Position numbers and translations under genes: made by a program
Shown: positions 34,901-45,711 of the stretch, in pieces
Layout of the letters: every line of letters begins with the position of its first letter
Position numbering within the stretch: the first letter of the stretch is position 1
Assembly: GCA_905221605.1 (NCBI GenBank)
Contig: CAJNDS010002773.1
Location: forward strand, 198,367 to 262,366
Reading direction: 5' to 3'
DNA: 64,000 nucleotides
Source: Symbiodinium natans
Lineage: Eukaryota > Sar > Dinophyceae > Suessiales > Symbiodiniaceae
Notes under the pieces: generated by a model
What the model was told of the DNA's origin: nothing
Seen by the model: only the letters and a program-made list of their open reading frames with translations
Database searches by the model: none

Positions 34901-35392
34901 CCGTAGCCCTCCTTCTCTGAGAGGTCGATTAACTTCTGGCACTCCTCGGGAATCAGAGCCGAGTGCTTTGAAATGAAGCCTCGCTCTGGCTACGGAACAT
35001 CTGCAGGAACTTCTGTGGGTCCTTGTTCTTTTGTATTGAAGGTGTAGGGTGTCGGATGCACGTGTCCTTTACAGAGTTTCCACGATTAGTTGCTTAGGCT
35101 GGCAAATGAGCGCCTGACAACGAAAATCCTGAGCACCCCGAGACCCTAAACCCTCACATGCAAAACCTCAACATCAAATGGATTCAATTCTCATGTCCCT
35201 TATCTCGACTACCCAAATACAACAAAATCCTCCCACATCAAAACTCCAGTATTGGCTCCAGCTCGCCTGGTCGCTCAGGAGTCCGCGGAGCTCCCGGCAA
35301 ACCTCCCCCCGAAGATGCTGCGTCTTCTCTTCCAAGGGAACTGGCTCTCCTGGCTCACAGGTGGGGGGGTTCCCCGACATTCGGGGTACCTT

Positions 35393-35477
35393 ATTGGCGT
35401 CCTATTAGAATGGAATCCACTATTTGGGGGTCTATAGTTGGGGTCTATATTAGAAGCCCCTCATTTTCGGAAACCCC
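35393..35477. repeat. GGGGTACC...AAACCCC short dispersed element, copy C
   Basis: Starts GGGGTACCTTATTGG and ends CATTTTCGGAAACCCC. Internal GGGGTCTAT is shared with copy B. Confidence 0.65.
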
Positions 35478-35615
35478 TATAGGTGTAGAACTGCAGCTAC
35501 GCGTCGAGTTGCTGTGGGTCGTAGCAGGAAGGTCGCATTCGCAGGCGGCCAATACATCAAAGGTTACTTTGTGCTACTGCTACTGCTACTACAACTACTA
35601 TTACAACATCTACTG

Positions 35616-35819
35616 CTATATCTGCTGCCGGATAGAAAACATCCGGTCCTGGCCCCAAAGGGCTCTGCGCCTCCACTGAGCCAGCAGGGCCTCAGCGACT
35701 TCGGTCGTCGCGGATTCGTTCAGGCAAAGGGCCACGCGCTGGCCGTCCAGAAGCACAGCACTTCGGCCTCCAGGTATTGACCTTTCTAGGAAGTTCCGGT
35801 ATTTCCGGGCCCAAAGCAT
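35616..35819 (-). CDS. Candidate 3' exon downstream of the RWD-like exon
   Basis: A 67-codon open frame ending at 35616, with a compact globular composition (LERSIPGGRSAVLLDGQRVALC). It follows the RWD-like exon on the same strand after a short gap and may be its continuation. The first Met is not a strong start. No family recognised. Confidence 0.35.
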   Translation of the reverse strand: MLWARKYRNFLERSIPGGRSAVLLDGQRVALCLNESATTEVAEALLAQWRRRALWGQDRMFSIRQQI

Positions 35820-35843
35820 CGGAGATGCGGGAGACCTCCAGTT

Positions 35844-36191
35844 TCAAGGACGCAGAGAGGAGGCGGCCAAACTAGGCCAATCCTCCGCGGTCTGGTGACT
35901 GAAGCCTCGAGCAGCATCTCCAGAAGCGCTTTCCCGGAGCAGTTCCACGAGCATGCGCTCACGACATGGATGCCCGCGGCTGTTCACATCCACGTTCTCT
36001 GTCCGCATGCGATGCTCCCACGCATCAATGCTACTGCCTTGCCCACAGAGCGCAATGCAGATCTTCCTCCGATCCAGCACAGCGACGCATCCTGCCAAGT
36101 TGTTTGCCACGGCAATCTCCCGGATCCGAGCGCCATAAGCCTGCGGCAAACCGTCGTGCAGGCACTTCACGGGCCAATCCAACTGGAACAA
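35844..36191 (-). CDS. RWD-domain-type C-terminal region (RWDD3/RWDD2-like), partial
   Basis: An open frame of 115 codons. The segment GARIREIAVANNLAGCVAVL, followed by ICIALCGQGSS and then NVDVNSRGHPCRERMLVEL, resembles the domain C-terminal to RWD in RWDD3/RWDD2-type proteins: a helix, two strands around a G-x-G turn, then a VDV-x-S-x-G-x-x-C-x-x-(K/R)M signature. Known relatives act in SUMO or ubiquitin pathway regulation. The RWD part itself is not visible. It overlaps the end of the NADAR gene in another frame, so this may be a separate gene or a fused locus. Start uncertain. Confidence 0.4.
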   Translation of the reverse strand: MFQLDWPVKCLHDGLPQAYGARIREIAVANNLAGCVAVLDRRKICIALCGQGSSIDAWEHRMRTENVDVNSRGHPCRERMLVELLRESASGDAARGFSHQTAEDWPSLAASSLRP

Positions 36192-36249
36192 GCCAGCAGG
36201 AGCCCTTGGAAGGCGCGTCAGGCGACGTGGGCTGCGAGGCAGGCTGCAG

Positions 36250-37173
36250 GGGTTGAAGCTGCAGCTTGGCTCTCAAGTCCATGAGCAGGATACCCAGGCG
36301 GTTCTCCCCCTTTTGGATGGGATGTGGTATCCCCAAATGAGATCGGGGCTTCCGGAATGGCCATCCACCAACTCCCTCATCCCAGTCGAGAGCAGCTGCT
36401 TGCGCAACGTGGGGTCTTCAAACTTGGCGCGGGAGGCAGCTGGCCATGACCTCTTCCCTGAATCTCCTTCCAATCCTCCCTCAGAGGAACCTGCAGGAGG
36501 CTCCACCAAAGAGTTGAGGGTTTATGATTTATAGGGTTTAGGATTTATAGGGTTTTAGGGTTTATTTCGGGTTTAGGGTTTCGGGCTGAGGGTTTAGGGT
36601 TTAGGGGGACTCCTACTCCATTCCCACCGTCATGGCTGCTTTCCACCCTCTTTTGGTGCTGATTGCTAAGGCTGCTGCTGATTGCTACATCTTCCCGTCT
36701 CCCTGTACGCGCTTTGTGAAAACTGCCCCAAGAACCTGGCGTCCCAAGCGCTTCGCCTGTCCAAAGCTGATGGATTCCGTGAAGCCCCAAGCCAGGCGCT
36801 GCGTGTTTTCGCGCAACTTGGCGGCCTGGGAGAACCAAAAGCACCGGTGTTGCGCTTAATTGGCGGCTACATCCTTCACAGCCCTCACACACGCACTTCT
36901 GACCATGGGTCACTGGATATCTTTGGCACATCACTTTAGGGAAAAGATGTTGCGAGCCTGGAATGCGTGCTCCACGGAGGGGTACCGTAGGCCCTCGAAG
37001 TTCAGCGGGGACCAGAAGAAGTTGGAGAGGAACTGGTACGCACCTTGAAACCGTTCCACCTTCCCTTGACGGGGTATCCTCTCCAGCTCGGCGACTTCTG
37101 CGGCGATGGGATCAGCCGCGCAGCTGTCTGGCTGATAACCGTTGCGGCGTACGCGCCACGAACGCCGCGACAT
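36250..37173 (-). pseudogene. NADAR-domain gene with conserved introns but frameshifted last exon
   Basis: Exon 1 (36958-37173, ATG at 37173, 72 codons) ends in YPSVEHAFQ, the NADAR hallmark. A 132-bp GC-AG intron leads to exon 2 (36736-36825, 30 codons, ending FGQAKRLGRQ). A 245-bp GT-AG intron (36491-36735), which contains telomere-like repeats, leads to exon 3 starting VPLREDWKE. Both acceptors are followed by G. In exon 3 the family text continues but hops frame three times: REEVMA, then KFEDPTLRKQLLSTG, then KGENRLGILLMDLRAKL. NADAR (YbiA-like) proteins act on ADP-ribose-type N-glycosidic compounds; some reverse ADP-ribosylation. The three shifts lie at short C or A/G runs, so either the gene has decayed or the assembly has indels. 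The large PARP and carrier frames nearby are clean, which favours decay. Confidence 0.65.
36528..36606. repeat. Telomere-like repeats within NADAR intron 2
   Basis: Mixed TTTAGGG, TTTATAGGG and TTTCGGG units on the plus strand (CCCTAAA on the gene strand) wholly inside the inferred 36491-36735 intron. Confidence 0.75.
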
Positions 37174-38427
37174 CTCTGCCCAAGACTGCCGAGATCAAAC
37201 CAACTGCTCTAAGTCTTTAAGCATCCATGGCGCAGAACTGCTGCTAGTTTGAGGTGCAGTCATGGAGTCATGGCCGTGTGGGAGTGGAGGCGATGGAGGG
37301 GTGGAGGAATCATTGTAGCAGGAAGCGTCAACTCTAGTTCGTCACTCTTTAATAGTCCTGGACTTGATTTTGTGGCAGATGCAACATCGGTCGTAGTGCT
37401 GCCACAGCTGTCTGAATCCAATGCTGCTGTCTTGACTTGAAGCTGACAAAGTACATCGGTGAGGCTTGGAAGGACGAGTGTGCTCAATGTCCACGGATCT
37501 GCAACATCGAGCTTGATGTTCTAGCGTAGATAGATCCCAGACAGCTTGCAGAATCAGACGCCGTCGTAACACACCTGCACTGATTCAAACTTCTTTTGTT
37601 TTGCCCACCATCGCCATCCCGAACCACACCTTCCTTCCTTCCTTCCGTCGCAACAGGCCTCGCTCTCTCTCTTTTCCTGTCTTCCTCTCTTCCTCTCTTC
37701 CTCTCTTGCGCTTTTCCTCTCTTTCTCTCTTTCTCTCTTCATGTCTTTCTCTCTTTCTCTCTCTTTCCTCTGTCTCGGCTCTCTGACTCTGGCTCTGGCT
37801 CTGGCTCTGGCTCTGTCGCGAACGTTACAAGGGTTCAGAGACACGCACACCGAAAGTACCACGGCTGCCACATGAAACGAGGCTCTGCTTCTCAATTTAG
37901 GGGTCTGTTTGTTCTTACTTCCTGCTTGGAAATGCTTTAAGCTCGTTTTTTGTTGTGCATGGTCAGGGTTGCGGGTTGACAGCACAAACTCGTGGAGATG
38001 CCGCAAATAGCACCGTCTTGGGCATGTTCGCAAAAGGCATAAACACTTGAACAGCGCGTTTGGTTGCAGAAACATTAACCATTCTTCTGCAGTATGTCCT
38101 GCGTGAAAGGCAAAAACGCTGAACATTCCTGTGTTGTGGGCATGCTCACACAGGCTTGCGGCAACTTCAAGGAATTCCTACTGCAGCATCTCATCCAAAC
38201 AGCGGCAAACACTGCAAATACCAGTGTTTTGGGCATGGCTATTGTAAAATAGTCGTAACCAGCCCCACACCCCCCAAAAAACGAACAAAGGGGCTTGCTC
38301 AAAAATGTCCCATGTGAGTGTGCCAACTTTGGAAGCTGTAAGCAGAAGTAGGCACTGGAAGCTACAAGCCAAGAATGCAACGTCAAGCGTCGCAAGCCCC
38401 AACTTGCGGGGACAAGGCGCGACAACC

Positions 38428-38582
38428 TCATGGTCGGTCATGGCAACGCATTCTGCACAGCTCTAAATGCTGTGTCAGTTGCTCCAGCGTCAGCGCCGAT
38501 AAGACACCCGACTCGTCTACACTACTTGCTTCCCACAACGTGCATGACGACTCTGCTTCGCGGAGTTGAGCAAGCTGAAGTC
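38428..38582 (-). CDS. Candidate terminal exon, unknown protein
   Basis: Follows a pyrimidine-rich stretch ending TTCTTGGTAG and the first exonic base is G. It encodes 50 residues (AQLREAESSCTLWEAS, then LTLEQLTQHLELCRM) to a TGA at 38428, amphipathic helix-like. The 5' exons were not found. Function unknown. Confidence 0.35.
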
Positions 38583-39544
38583 CTACCAAGAAGGAGATGT
38601 TGGTTTGGCAAAAAGCCTCACCACCTCCTACCGTCTGACCAGCTGCAAGGAATGGGTCCGAGAACGAAGACGCCGCAGATGAAACCGCCCTCCAATGCGC
38701 AATTTCTTCAATCATGGCCGGCTGATGCTGATGAACCTCTCCTTCGGCGGGGCACCGCAGACAGTGTTGCTTTATCTTCTCCCGTGAACGGGCAGTACGC
38801 ATGTACAAAAAGTGTCGAACCTGTCATGCACATCGCGCAAACTCTCTTACACAGGAGCTCAGGTCAAACGTAGGACACATCCTAGGAAATCTCACAAAGA
38901 AGATCGTCCAGGGCACTCGTCGCTTGTTCGCTGTCACGCAAACCGGTTCGTCTAGATGTTTTGAGATCACACAAAGCAAGCTCCTACAGGATACTCTTCA
39001 CTGTCTTGCTGCGTGCGATGCAAGCTCATATTGACAGAGCTGGTTCGATGCATGCGTGTAGTCTTCATGCGTGCGAAAGAGTTCTTACATAGAAAACATC
39101 TTCTGAATTCTCACAAAGCAAGCTCGTCTAGTACACCCTTCGTTTGTCATGCAAAGCGGTTCTGCAGTTCGAAGCAGCACAAGCGAGCTCATGCTCATGC
39201 AGGAAACACTTGCACTGCAACAGCGATAGCAAAAATCGCCAGAAATATTGGTTAACAACACCTCCCCAAGACAACCGAGGAGTTTTTGCTCGTTCTAAGA
39301 TTGAATGGACTTTTTGCCCTACTCTAATTGGAGTAGACCCTGAAAATGATGTGTACTTCTTAGGGATAAGTAGCGAGAATAGGAACCCAGAACCAACAAA
39401 AAGTATTAAAGTATAGTACTTTATATAGTACTCAAAAAACCCAGTTTACATACCTTCTATTCTCGGTTCCCATCGCCTGCTGCAGCACTTCTCTTGGAAA
39501 GGGCCGCGAATGGGAGTGCGGTTCGGAAAGCCTTCTGCACCTGC

Positions 39545-39880
39545 AAGCCATGGCCAGAAGTGGCTTATTTAGGTACCCCAAGAGCCCTTTATATTTTTCG
39601 GGGCAATATTCGCTTCAGCAAGTATTCGCCAAAATCTTTGACTTTACTGTATATCCCTTTAATAAGGAACACACCTTGAATCAGATTAAGGACCCTTCTA
39701 TGATTTCAGAGTATATTCCTACCTGCAAGCATGGCGCTAGAAGTGGCCGAATATAAGTACCCCAAAGAGCGTTTAAATATACCTCTTGCTAGAAGTGGCT
39801 TCGATAGGCACCCAAGAGCCCTTTATACCCCTTAAATACGGAATATGCCTTGAATCATGTTAAGAACCCCTGTATAATTC
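39545..39880. repeat. Three-unit diverged repeat
   Basis: Units start near 39550, 39730 and 39788 with (C)AGAAGTGGC, followed by AGGTACCCCAAGAGCCCTTTA or close variants. A second shared part is CCTTGAATCA(G/T)(A/G)TTAAG. It is A/T-rich. Confidence 0.6.
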
Positions 39881-40032
39881 AAGGTCGATTCCTTCATTAA
39901 GGGATATTGGGCTCTCTCTGGCTACTCTGTAAAAACCCTAAACCCTAAACCCTAAAAAGGGGGTGGGGAGGCATGCCACCGGAGGCCGCCCGCCGGCAGC
40001 TCGCTACGCACTCCATGATCTGCCAGGGAATG

Positions 40033-40252
40033 GGTTTAGAGTTTAGGGTTTAGGGTTTAGGATTTAGGATTTAGGGTTTAGGGTTTAGGGTTTAGGGTTT
40101 AGAGTTTAGGGTTTAGGGTTTAGGGCTTAGGGTTTATAAGGTTTAGGGTTTAGGGTTTAGGTTTTAGGGCTTAGGGCTTCGGGCTTAGGGTTTAGGGTTT
40201 AGGGTTTGGGGCTTGGGGTTTGGGGTGTAGGGTTTAGGGTTTAGGGTTTAGT
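40033..40252. repeat. Long TTTAGGG telomere-like block
   Basis: About 30 units of TTTAGGG with variants (TTTAGAG, TTTAGGA, CTTAGGG, TTTGGGG). It is one of the longest in the window and lies directly beside the stop of the candidate exon at 40264-40396. Confidence 0.9.
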
Positions 40253-40263
40253 GGAACTAGTCT

Positions 40264-40396
40264 TCAAAAATCAAGAATAGGCTGAGTCGCCCGAACCTCG
40301 AGCTTCTCCATAGTTGGCCAGAATTCTGGGTACAGGCGTGCCATGGCCGCTTGCGTGAAAGCAGCACAGCCAAAAATGATCAGGGCAAACGGCTTT
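40264..40396 (-). CDS. Candidate terminal exon, unknown protein
   Basis: 43 codons plus stop, after a possible acceptor GGCGGCCCAG. It encodes a hydrophobic start (FALIIFGCAAFTQAAMA) then LYPEFWPTMEKLEVRATQ. It could be the end of a membrane or transit-bearing protein. The 5' exons are not identified, and another frame across the same DNA is also open, so confidence is low. Confidence 0.35.
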
Positions 40397-42631
40397 CTGG
40401 GCCGCCTTGTTGGCGTCACGGGACACCTCCCATGAGTACCAAGCCATTCCGGCAAATCCGTGGGCTTGGGAGAACAGGAAATCTTGCCGAAAAAAAACCG
40501 CGATGGCTTTCAGTGTATGAGCACTCTGCTGCCTAGAGATCTCAGCCGAGCAACAATCTTCGACGTAACTTCGCCTTCGACGTAACTTCGCATTATTCGT
40601 CGTGCGAGAACACACAATCTTCGACGCAATGCAAGCCAATAGTACCCTAGGACCCGGCATCGAGCAGCTGGCGCAACCTACCCTTGAGCAGCTGCGGCGC
40701 GGCCAGGGGCTCTCAAGCAAATCCGGCCATCGCTCATGGCAACAACGCGGCACCAAAGGCTTCCTGAGACCCGAAACTGCTAATGGCAAAGTAGCTTCAA
40801 GTTGATTTCCCGACATGAATTCAATATCAACTGCCCTACTTGGAAGCTCTTTGGACATAGTAAGTCTACTTTGTTATCCCCCTCGAAAGCCGTTTATAAT
40901 GCCCACAATAATACACCTTTAAGGGCTTCCGAGTAACTACCCTGCCAGCATCGCAGACACTCGCAGATGCTTCAATCACCCCCCTCCCCCCCCCCCTCTA
41001 ACTTGCACGGAGCACAGACAGGTTTGGTGGGCTATTTGCTGGGTAGGCGAACTGTGAACGACTACAACCGGATTCGTGGACTCGGGGTGCGGATACCTCC
41101 CGCGCCATTTTGCTTTCTGCAGTCGGGTATGGCAGGTCCGATGCTTTTGGCTGGAAACCTCGGCGGTGCGAGGTCTTCAAGGGGCCGAGATCAACGCGAG
41201 AAAGCAAGCTCTTATAGTTGCTCTCATCAGCATTTACGTCAGAGCCGTCGTGTTTCTGGCACCTTCAGCGCCACCTGACTGCGTTCCGAGCTCGTGGCCA
41301 TGGAGGCACTTCTCCGATTGTCAAGGAATCCTCTGAGCAGGTTTTGGGGATTCAGGAGGCAATGCCAAGTCGGACTAGCGTGGAATCAGCATAGGTCTAG
41401 TTAACCTTTATACTCTACGATACCGGTACTTGCATAAGGGGGTGTTGAAGGAATCTGATTGGAAGCCTAGGACTTTCACCTTTGTGCGTAGACAACACAC
41501 AAATGAGAGGTGGAGCAGCTGAGAGACCCTCGGACCTACACAAATCGTGTGCCCCAATCCTTGCGTAGTTGAACAGGTCGAGGCGTCCCCAAGATTCCTA
41601 TATTCTATTGCCTATAGGCCTAGGCCTAGACAAGGTCCGTGTAGGAACAAGTTGGATGCTTGGCGCCGAGACGCAATGACCCCGAAACGTAAAGATTCGT
41701 CGACACACATGCGGCAAACGATCGCATGCCCCTCTGAACCCTAAACCCTCAACCCTCAACCCTAAACTCTCTCAGTGCCATCCTGCGATCCTGTGCCCAC
41801 AAAGGCTCCTGGAAGACTTGGAGACAATTCTCCTCCGAAAATCCCCAAAAACTCCCACCTCCAGGATCCTCTTAAGCCCTCCTAGAGTCAAGAGTCGCCT
41901 AGGCATAAAACCCAAAACCCTAAACCCTAAGCCCTGTTTGGTTTAAAGGGGCTGATGACGGAACCTAAACTCCCAAAACGGGGAATAAGGGCCGACTTTG
42001 AGGCCCAGGGTGGTCCTGGCGCCAGACGACGCTGAACCGCTGCGCACCGGGAACGTCCAGCAGTTGCCTGGAGACGTCTCTGCGGTGAAGGGGCGGTGAT
42101 GCAACAAGTTATTGAGGGATTTCGGAGGTGAGAAGGTGACAGAAAAGCATGGAATCTACCCGAAGATGCTTCGCTCAAGCGAAGCCCTGCGGACGCATGA
42201 TGCAGTGCCATTGGCCCCCTTTTCTGCTCGCAATCCTGGCCTCCAAGCATCACTGCACCGAGACAGGAGGTCTTGCGAGACAGACTGCTTTCACAGCAGC
42301 AACTGCCCTACGAATGATTTGAAAACGCTAAGTTCTGTGAGGATATGTTCAGAAGAGCAGTTCCTCGAGTTCGTCGAAGTCGCTATATGCCTCCTAAATG
42401 CCTATGATCCACACAAAGATCTTTCAACTATGACGCCCGAGAACTCCTCTCAGTCTCTCCGCGACACCCAACAACACTGACCTCCGTCCCGAAGGCTGAA
42501 GACCGATTTGGGACATGTTGGGACTCTGCGAGATTCCCCCGCGTGAGAAGGTGCTGCGGAACTGTGTAAGAATTCTCGGACCTTGAGCACAGCCTGTCGG
42601 GCCGCGCAAATAAAAGAGGCTCTTTTGTGAG

Positions 42632-44599
42632 TCAGGCCATGTCCTCCCCGGCCGCAGTTTCGGGAATGGAGGCTCCTCCATCCATCGGAGCGGCGGAAGA
42701 CTTGCCTCTCCTGCTGCGGGTGACGCCACGTTCGGAAAGCAACTTCGAAAACTCGGCAGCCACGGTGTGTTCTTTGTGAGGGCCCTTGCTTGCGCAAGGC
42801 CTGTGCTTTCTGCATGTGGCTACTCTGGCTACTCTCCTCCCGCCGCCACTACGGCGCAGCTGCGATTTCTTCTTGGGCCCCTTCTTGGGCCTCTTGGAGG
42901 CTGGGGAACAGGATGGGCTCGGGAAGACGGCCGCAGGCAAGTCCGGCTTGAAGAGGATCTTCAGCACCTGGCACTCCATGGGCTGCGTCTCGGCGCCGGT
43001 GAGGGCCACCGGCTCCCCCGCCTGAAGCATGACGGCGTCGCCCTTCTTCAGCTTGCTTGCCGGGACGTAACGAGGGAGTCCCTCGCAGCCTTCATCAGCA
43101 AGTTGCACAGGATGGTCCGAAATCACCCGCAGGGTTGCAAGGCCCGCTTGCAAGTCCACCACTTCCGTCGCTTGCCCTTCCTGCGAGATCTCCACCACTT
43201 CCAAGACCGTCTCCCCATCGAGAGCCAGGACCTGCGAACCTTTCTGAAGGTCTATCCCCCGGCAGAGGTCGTTGGAGTCCATATTTGGGCTCTTGAAGAT
43301 GGCATCCGACATGAAGTGACTCGGGTTTGAGGGGTAGCTTGAGGACTCACTCGGGACGGAGGCCCGATCCGGCTCCTGCTGACCACGCTGACCGCAGGCT
43401 GCCTCGGTGGGGGCTGGGCCATGAAGATTCAGGGAGGTATGACTTGTAGGACCTGAGATGACACCAAGCGAACAGCTCTCCGCCTTCCTTGTCTCGGCAA
43501 GTTGGCGCTCCAGCCCACGCAGGCGCTCCTTGTACATGCCGATCTCTTCCCGCAGATCTTGCATGAGATCCAGCTTCGCCTCCGCCTTAGCAAGCTGCTG
43601 CTGGAGCTGCTCGCAGCGCTCCTGGAGCACCGCCTTCTCAAGCCGCAGCTGGGACTTGCTCCCAACCTCTTCCGCCTCTTCTGCCGTCCCCTTTTCCGAA
43701 AGTTCCGGCTCGCTGCGACTCTCAAGTTCCAGCCTTCGCTGCTTTCCAGAGGCATCGGAGGCTTCGGACTCGGCCTCTGCGAGGCGCTTCTTAGTCTTGG
43801 CACACTCGGAAGCCTCCTGGCGTTTGCTGTGCTCCTCCGGCAACTGCCGCTGCTGAAGCTCCTTCTGCATCTCCTCTGCCGAGGACTCCGCGGCTGCCGC
43901 GCGAGTTGCGAGCTCCTCGCACTGCTGGGCCTTCTCGGACAGCCTGGTCTCTGCCTCAGCAAGGCGGCTGTGTAGCTGCTGGCACTCCTCCTGAGATCTT
44001 TGGAGCTCTGCTTGGAGGCGACGGCGCTCCGCGATCTCCTCTGCCAGGCGCTGGCGCTTCTGCGAGGCCTGCTGTGCTGCGGCCTCCCGGGCCTCCCGCG
44101 CCTCGCTTTCGGCCCTTACGAGCTCCTCTGCGAGCTGCTGGCAGCGCGTGCGGGTGTCGTGATGCTGCAGATACCAAGCCACCCAATACTCCTGGTCTGC
44201 TGCCGTGCCGCAGGGCTTCGCTCGTCGCAGCCCCGAGTCGGAGAAGTGGCTCCAGCCGGAGCCGCACCAGTGCTGGCCGCACTCGGCCGCGGCGTGCCGA
44301 AGCAGCGCCTCGCTCAGGAGCTCCGGCCTCGCCATGGGCTTGTCATTCAGCTCCTGCGCGTAGAGCTCCTGGCGCCTTAAAAGCCAGGCCTCGGCCTCCG
44401 AAGGCTGGGAGGCCCAGAGCTCCACCAGCCGGCGGAGCACGGAGCAACGAGCCCGGGCCGCGGGGCCGGTGTCTGCAAGACAAGCCGACAACTCCACGAA
44501 GGCGTCGATGAGAGTCGCCAGGCTCCAGCCGGCAGGGACTTCGGTCAGGTACACGAGCTCGTTTCCCTCCCTTCCTTCGGTTCCTTGGGCCTGAACCAT
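42632..44599 (-). CDS. Coiled-coil protein with Hint-like C-terminal module
   Basis: The first ATG in the frame is at 44599, giving 655 residues. The frame stays open another 56 codons upstream, so a 5' exon is possible. Residues about 85-100 hold a Cys-containing patch. About 145-375 are a long Glu/Arg/Gln coiled coil. About 446-560 resemble a Hint (hedgehog/intein) fold module as found in many dinoflagellate proteins: CRGIDLQKGSQVLAL, a central ISDHPVQL strand, YVPASKLKKGDAVML, and a terminal FKPDLPAAVFP. A Lys/Arg-rich tail (about 568-640) could be a nuclear signal. In true Hint domains an N-terminal Cys and a TxxH block drive self-cleavage. Here Cys446 and Ser-Asp-His are present, but the terminal His-Asn is not obvious, so autoprocessing is doubtful. 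Function unknown. Confidence 0.65.
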   Translation of the reverse strand: MVQAQGTEGREGNELVYLTEVPAGWSLATLIDAFVELSACLADTGPAARARCSVLRRLVELWASQPSEAEAWLLRRQELYAQELNDKPMARPELLSEALLRHAAAECGQHWCGSGWSHFSDSGLRRAKPCGTAADQEYWVAWYLQHHDTRTRCQQLAEELVRAESEAREAREAAAQQASQKRQRLAEEIAERRRLQAELQRSQEECQQLHSRLAEAETRLSEKAQQCEELATRAAAAESSAEEMQKELQQRQLPEEHSKRQEASECAKTKKRLAEAESEASDASGKQRRLELESRSEPELSEKGTAEEAEEVGSKSQLRLEKAVLQERCEQLQQQLAKAEAKLDLMQDLREEIGMYKERLRGLERQLAETRKAESCSLGVISGPTSHTSLNLHGPAPTEAACGQRGQQEPDRASVPSESSSYPSNPSHFMSDAIFKSPNMDSNDLCRGIDLQKGSQVLALDGETVLEVVEISQEGQATEVVDLQAGLATLRVISDHPVQLADEGCEGLPRYVPASKLKKGDAVMLQAGEPVALTGAETQPMECQVLKILFKPDLPAAVFPSPSCSPASKRPKKGPKKKSQLRRSGGGRRVARVATCRKHRPCASKGPHKEHTVAAEFSKLLSERGVTRSRRGKSSAAPMDGGASIPETAAGEDMA

Positions 44600-45596
44600 G
44601 GCACGAGCTAGGAGAGCTAGGAGAGCTATAGGGGCCTCAGCGTGGCTGGGAGCTGTGCCGGCTGTGCCTTCCCTGAGCCGGCAATTTAAAGACGTGTTGC
44701 AGCGCCCACACGAAAGCCTGCGCACTTCCCTGAAAGCGTCTTGCCAGTTTGAGGCCTCCGTAGCCAAAGCCGCAGCCTGGGCTCAGGGCAGCTCACGAAA
44801 GATGCCGGGTAGTTAAGTCAGGGTGCCTGCATTGACGGTGCCGTCTTCGGCCCCTCGCGCAGACTCTTAGGGGTGTTGAATTTGACATGCCTGGGTGTTG
44901 CCCTGCACGTGGCATTGCAACCTGTTGAGGTCGGAACCCTGCGAACTCCCCCTGAACCACCAGGCAGCAATGGCACGGACCACGTCTCTGCATAAGGCCC
45001 CAGCACTCGCACGGGTGGCACAATACTGGCTCGAGTTCGACACCGCTCGAGGCTGCGATGCCGCGAGATGAGAATGCTAAGTGATGGCATGCGCACAACA
45101 TATTCTAAGCAGCTAAACATTCCTGCCCTCGTGCTTCTTCCCATCAGCCGCGTGTTGTCTCTCCTGCTGGGCCATGTTGTCACGAGTGCCAACATTCAGT
45201 TGGGTGTTCGCCTGGGGAGTTTCAGAAAAAGGCGATTTAAAACGGACTCTGTGATCGCAGGTGGCAGCATCTTTGCTTAGCTGATTGTGAGCCTGCGCCA
45301 CATCTGAACACTTGCAGGGGCAAGCAGTGCAATACCTCCAAGGTCTGTACAGAGATGCTACACAGTATCTCTAGGCAAAGAAAGGCGGCTTGTTGCGCTG
45401 CTCACTCTGGTGGTTGGCACATGCCGGCGTGGCCGACCTGCACATGACCAGTGGACTAAACCCTTCGTTTCAGGTCTCACCGCGGTCGAGTCTACACCTG
45501 AACCATGGCAAGTCCGCAAAGACCCGAAGTTCCACCACGAGATTCCTATGACAAGTGTCCACTATAAGTCTCTCTGCAAGATGAGTTTTTTCGAAG

Positions 45597-45634
<38 letters not shown>

Positions 45635-45711
45635 TGATTCAATACAGAGGCAGCCCAAAAAAACAGCCGAGAAGAAAGCACGCCTCCCTTCTGTGGCTTC
45701 TTCGATGCGTC
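44600..45711. other. Intergenic
   Basis: No supported gene. A GA microsatellite lies at 45597-45632. The first ~170 bases continue the upstream open frame of the coiled-coil gene and may hold its 5' exon. Confidence 0.5.

Larger units (their letters stand above)
29836..35615. other. Intergenic, microsatellites and telomere-like text
   Basis: No confident gene. It holds the TA-rich block 30150-30490, homopolymer C runs at 31297 and 31900, CCCTAAA units at 31482-31540 and 33421-33475, TTTAGGG units at 33614-33690, and a CA microsatellite at 32975-33003. Weak orphan-exon candidates lie on the minus strand near 32490-32690 (contains CPLCWRHF), 33060-33320 and 34270-34480 (hydrophobic). None has a start codon or a verifiable splice partner, so they are not called. 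Confidence 0.5.
37174..42631. other. Intergenic, diverged repeats and orphan exons
   Basis: Contents: pyrimidine-rich tract 37640-37815 including GGCTCT hexamers; three diverged ~100-bp repeats at about 38000-38245 (core TTGGGCATG); three more at about 38889, 38966 and 39110 (core TCACAAAGCAAGCTC); a three-unit repeat at 39545-39880 (core AGAAGTGGC); and a long TTTAGGG block at 40033-40252. Two candidate last exons are listed separately. Nothing else is supported. Confidence 0.55.

Noticed and set aside
40271-40858. Minus-strand frame of 195 codons
   Set aside because: Contains Arg/Cys/Ser-rich stretches without fold character; the overlapping short exon at 40264-40396 is more protein-like.
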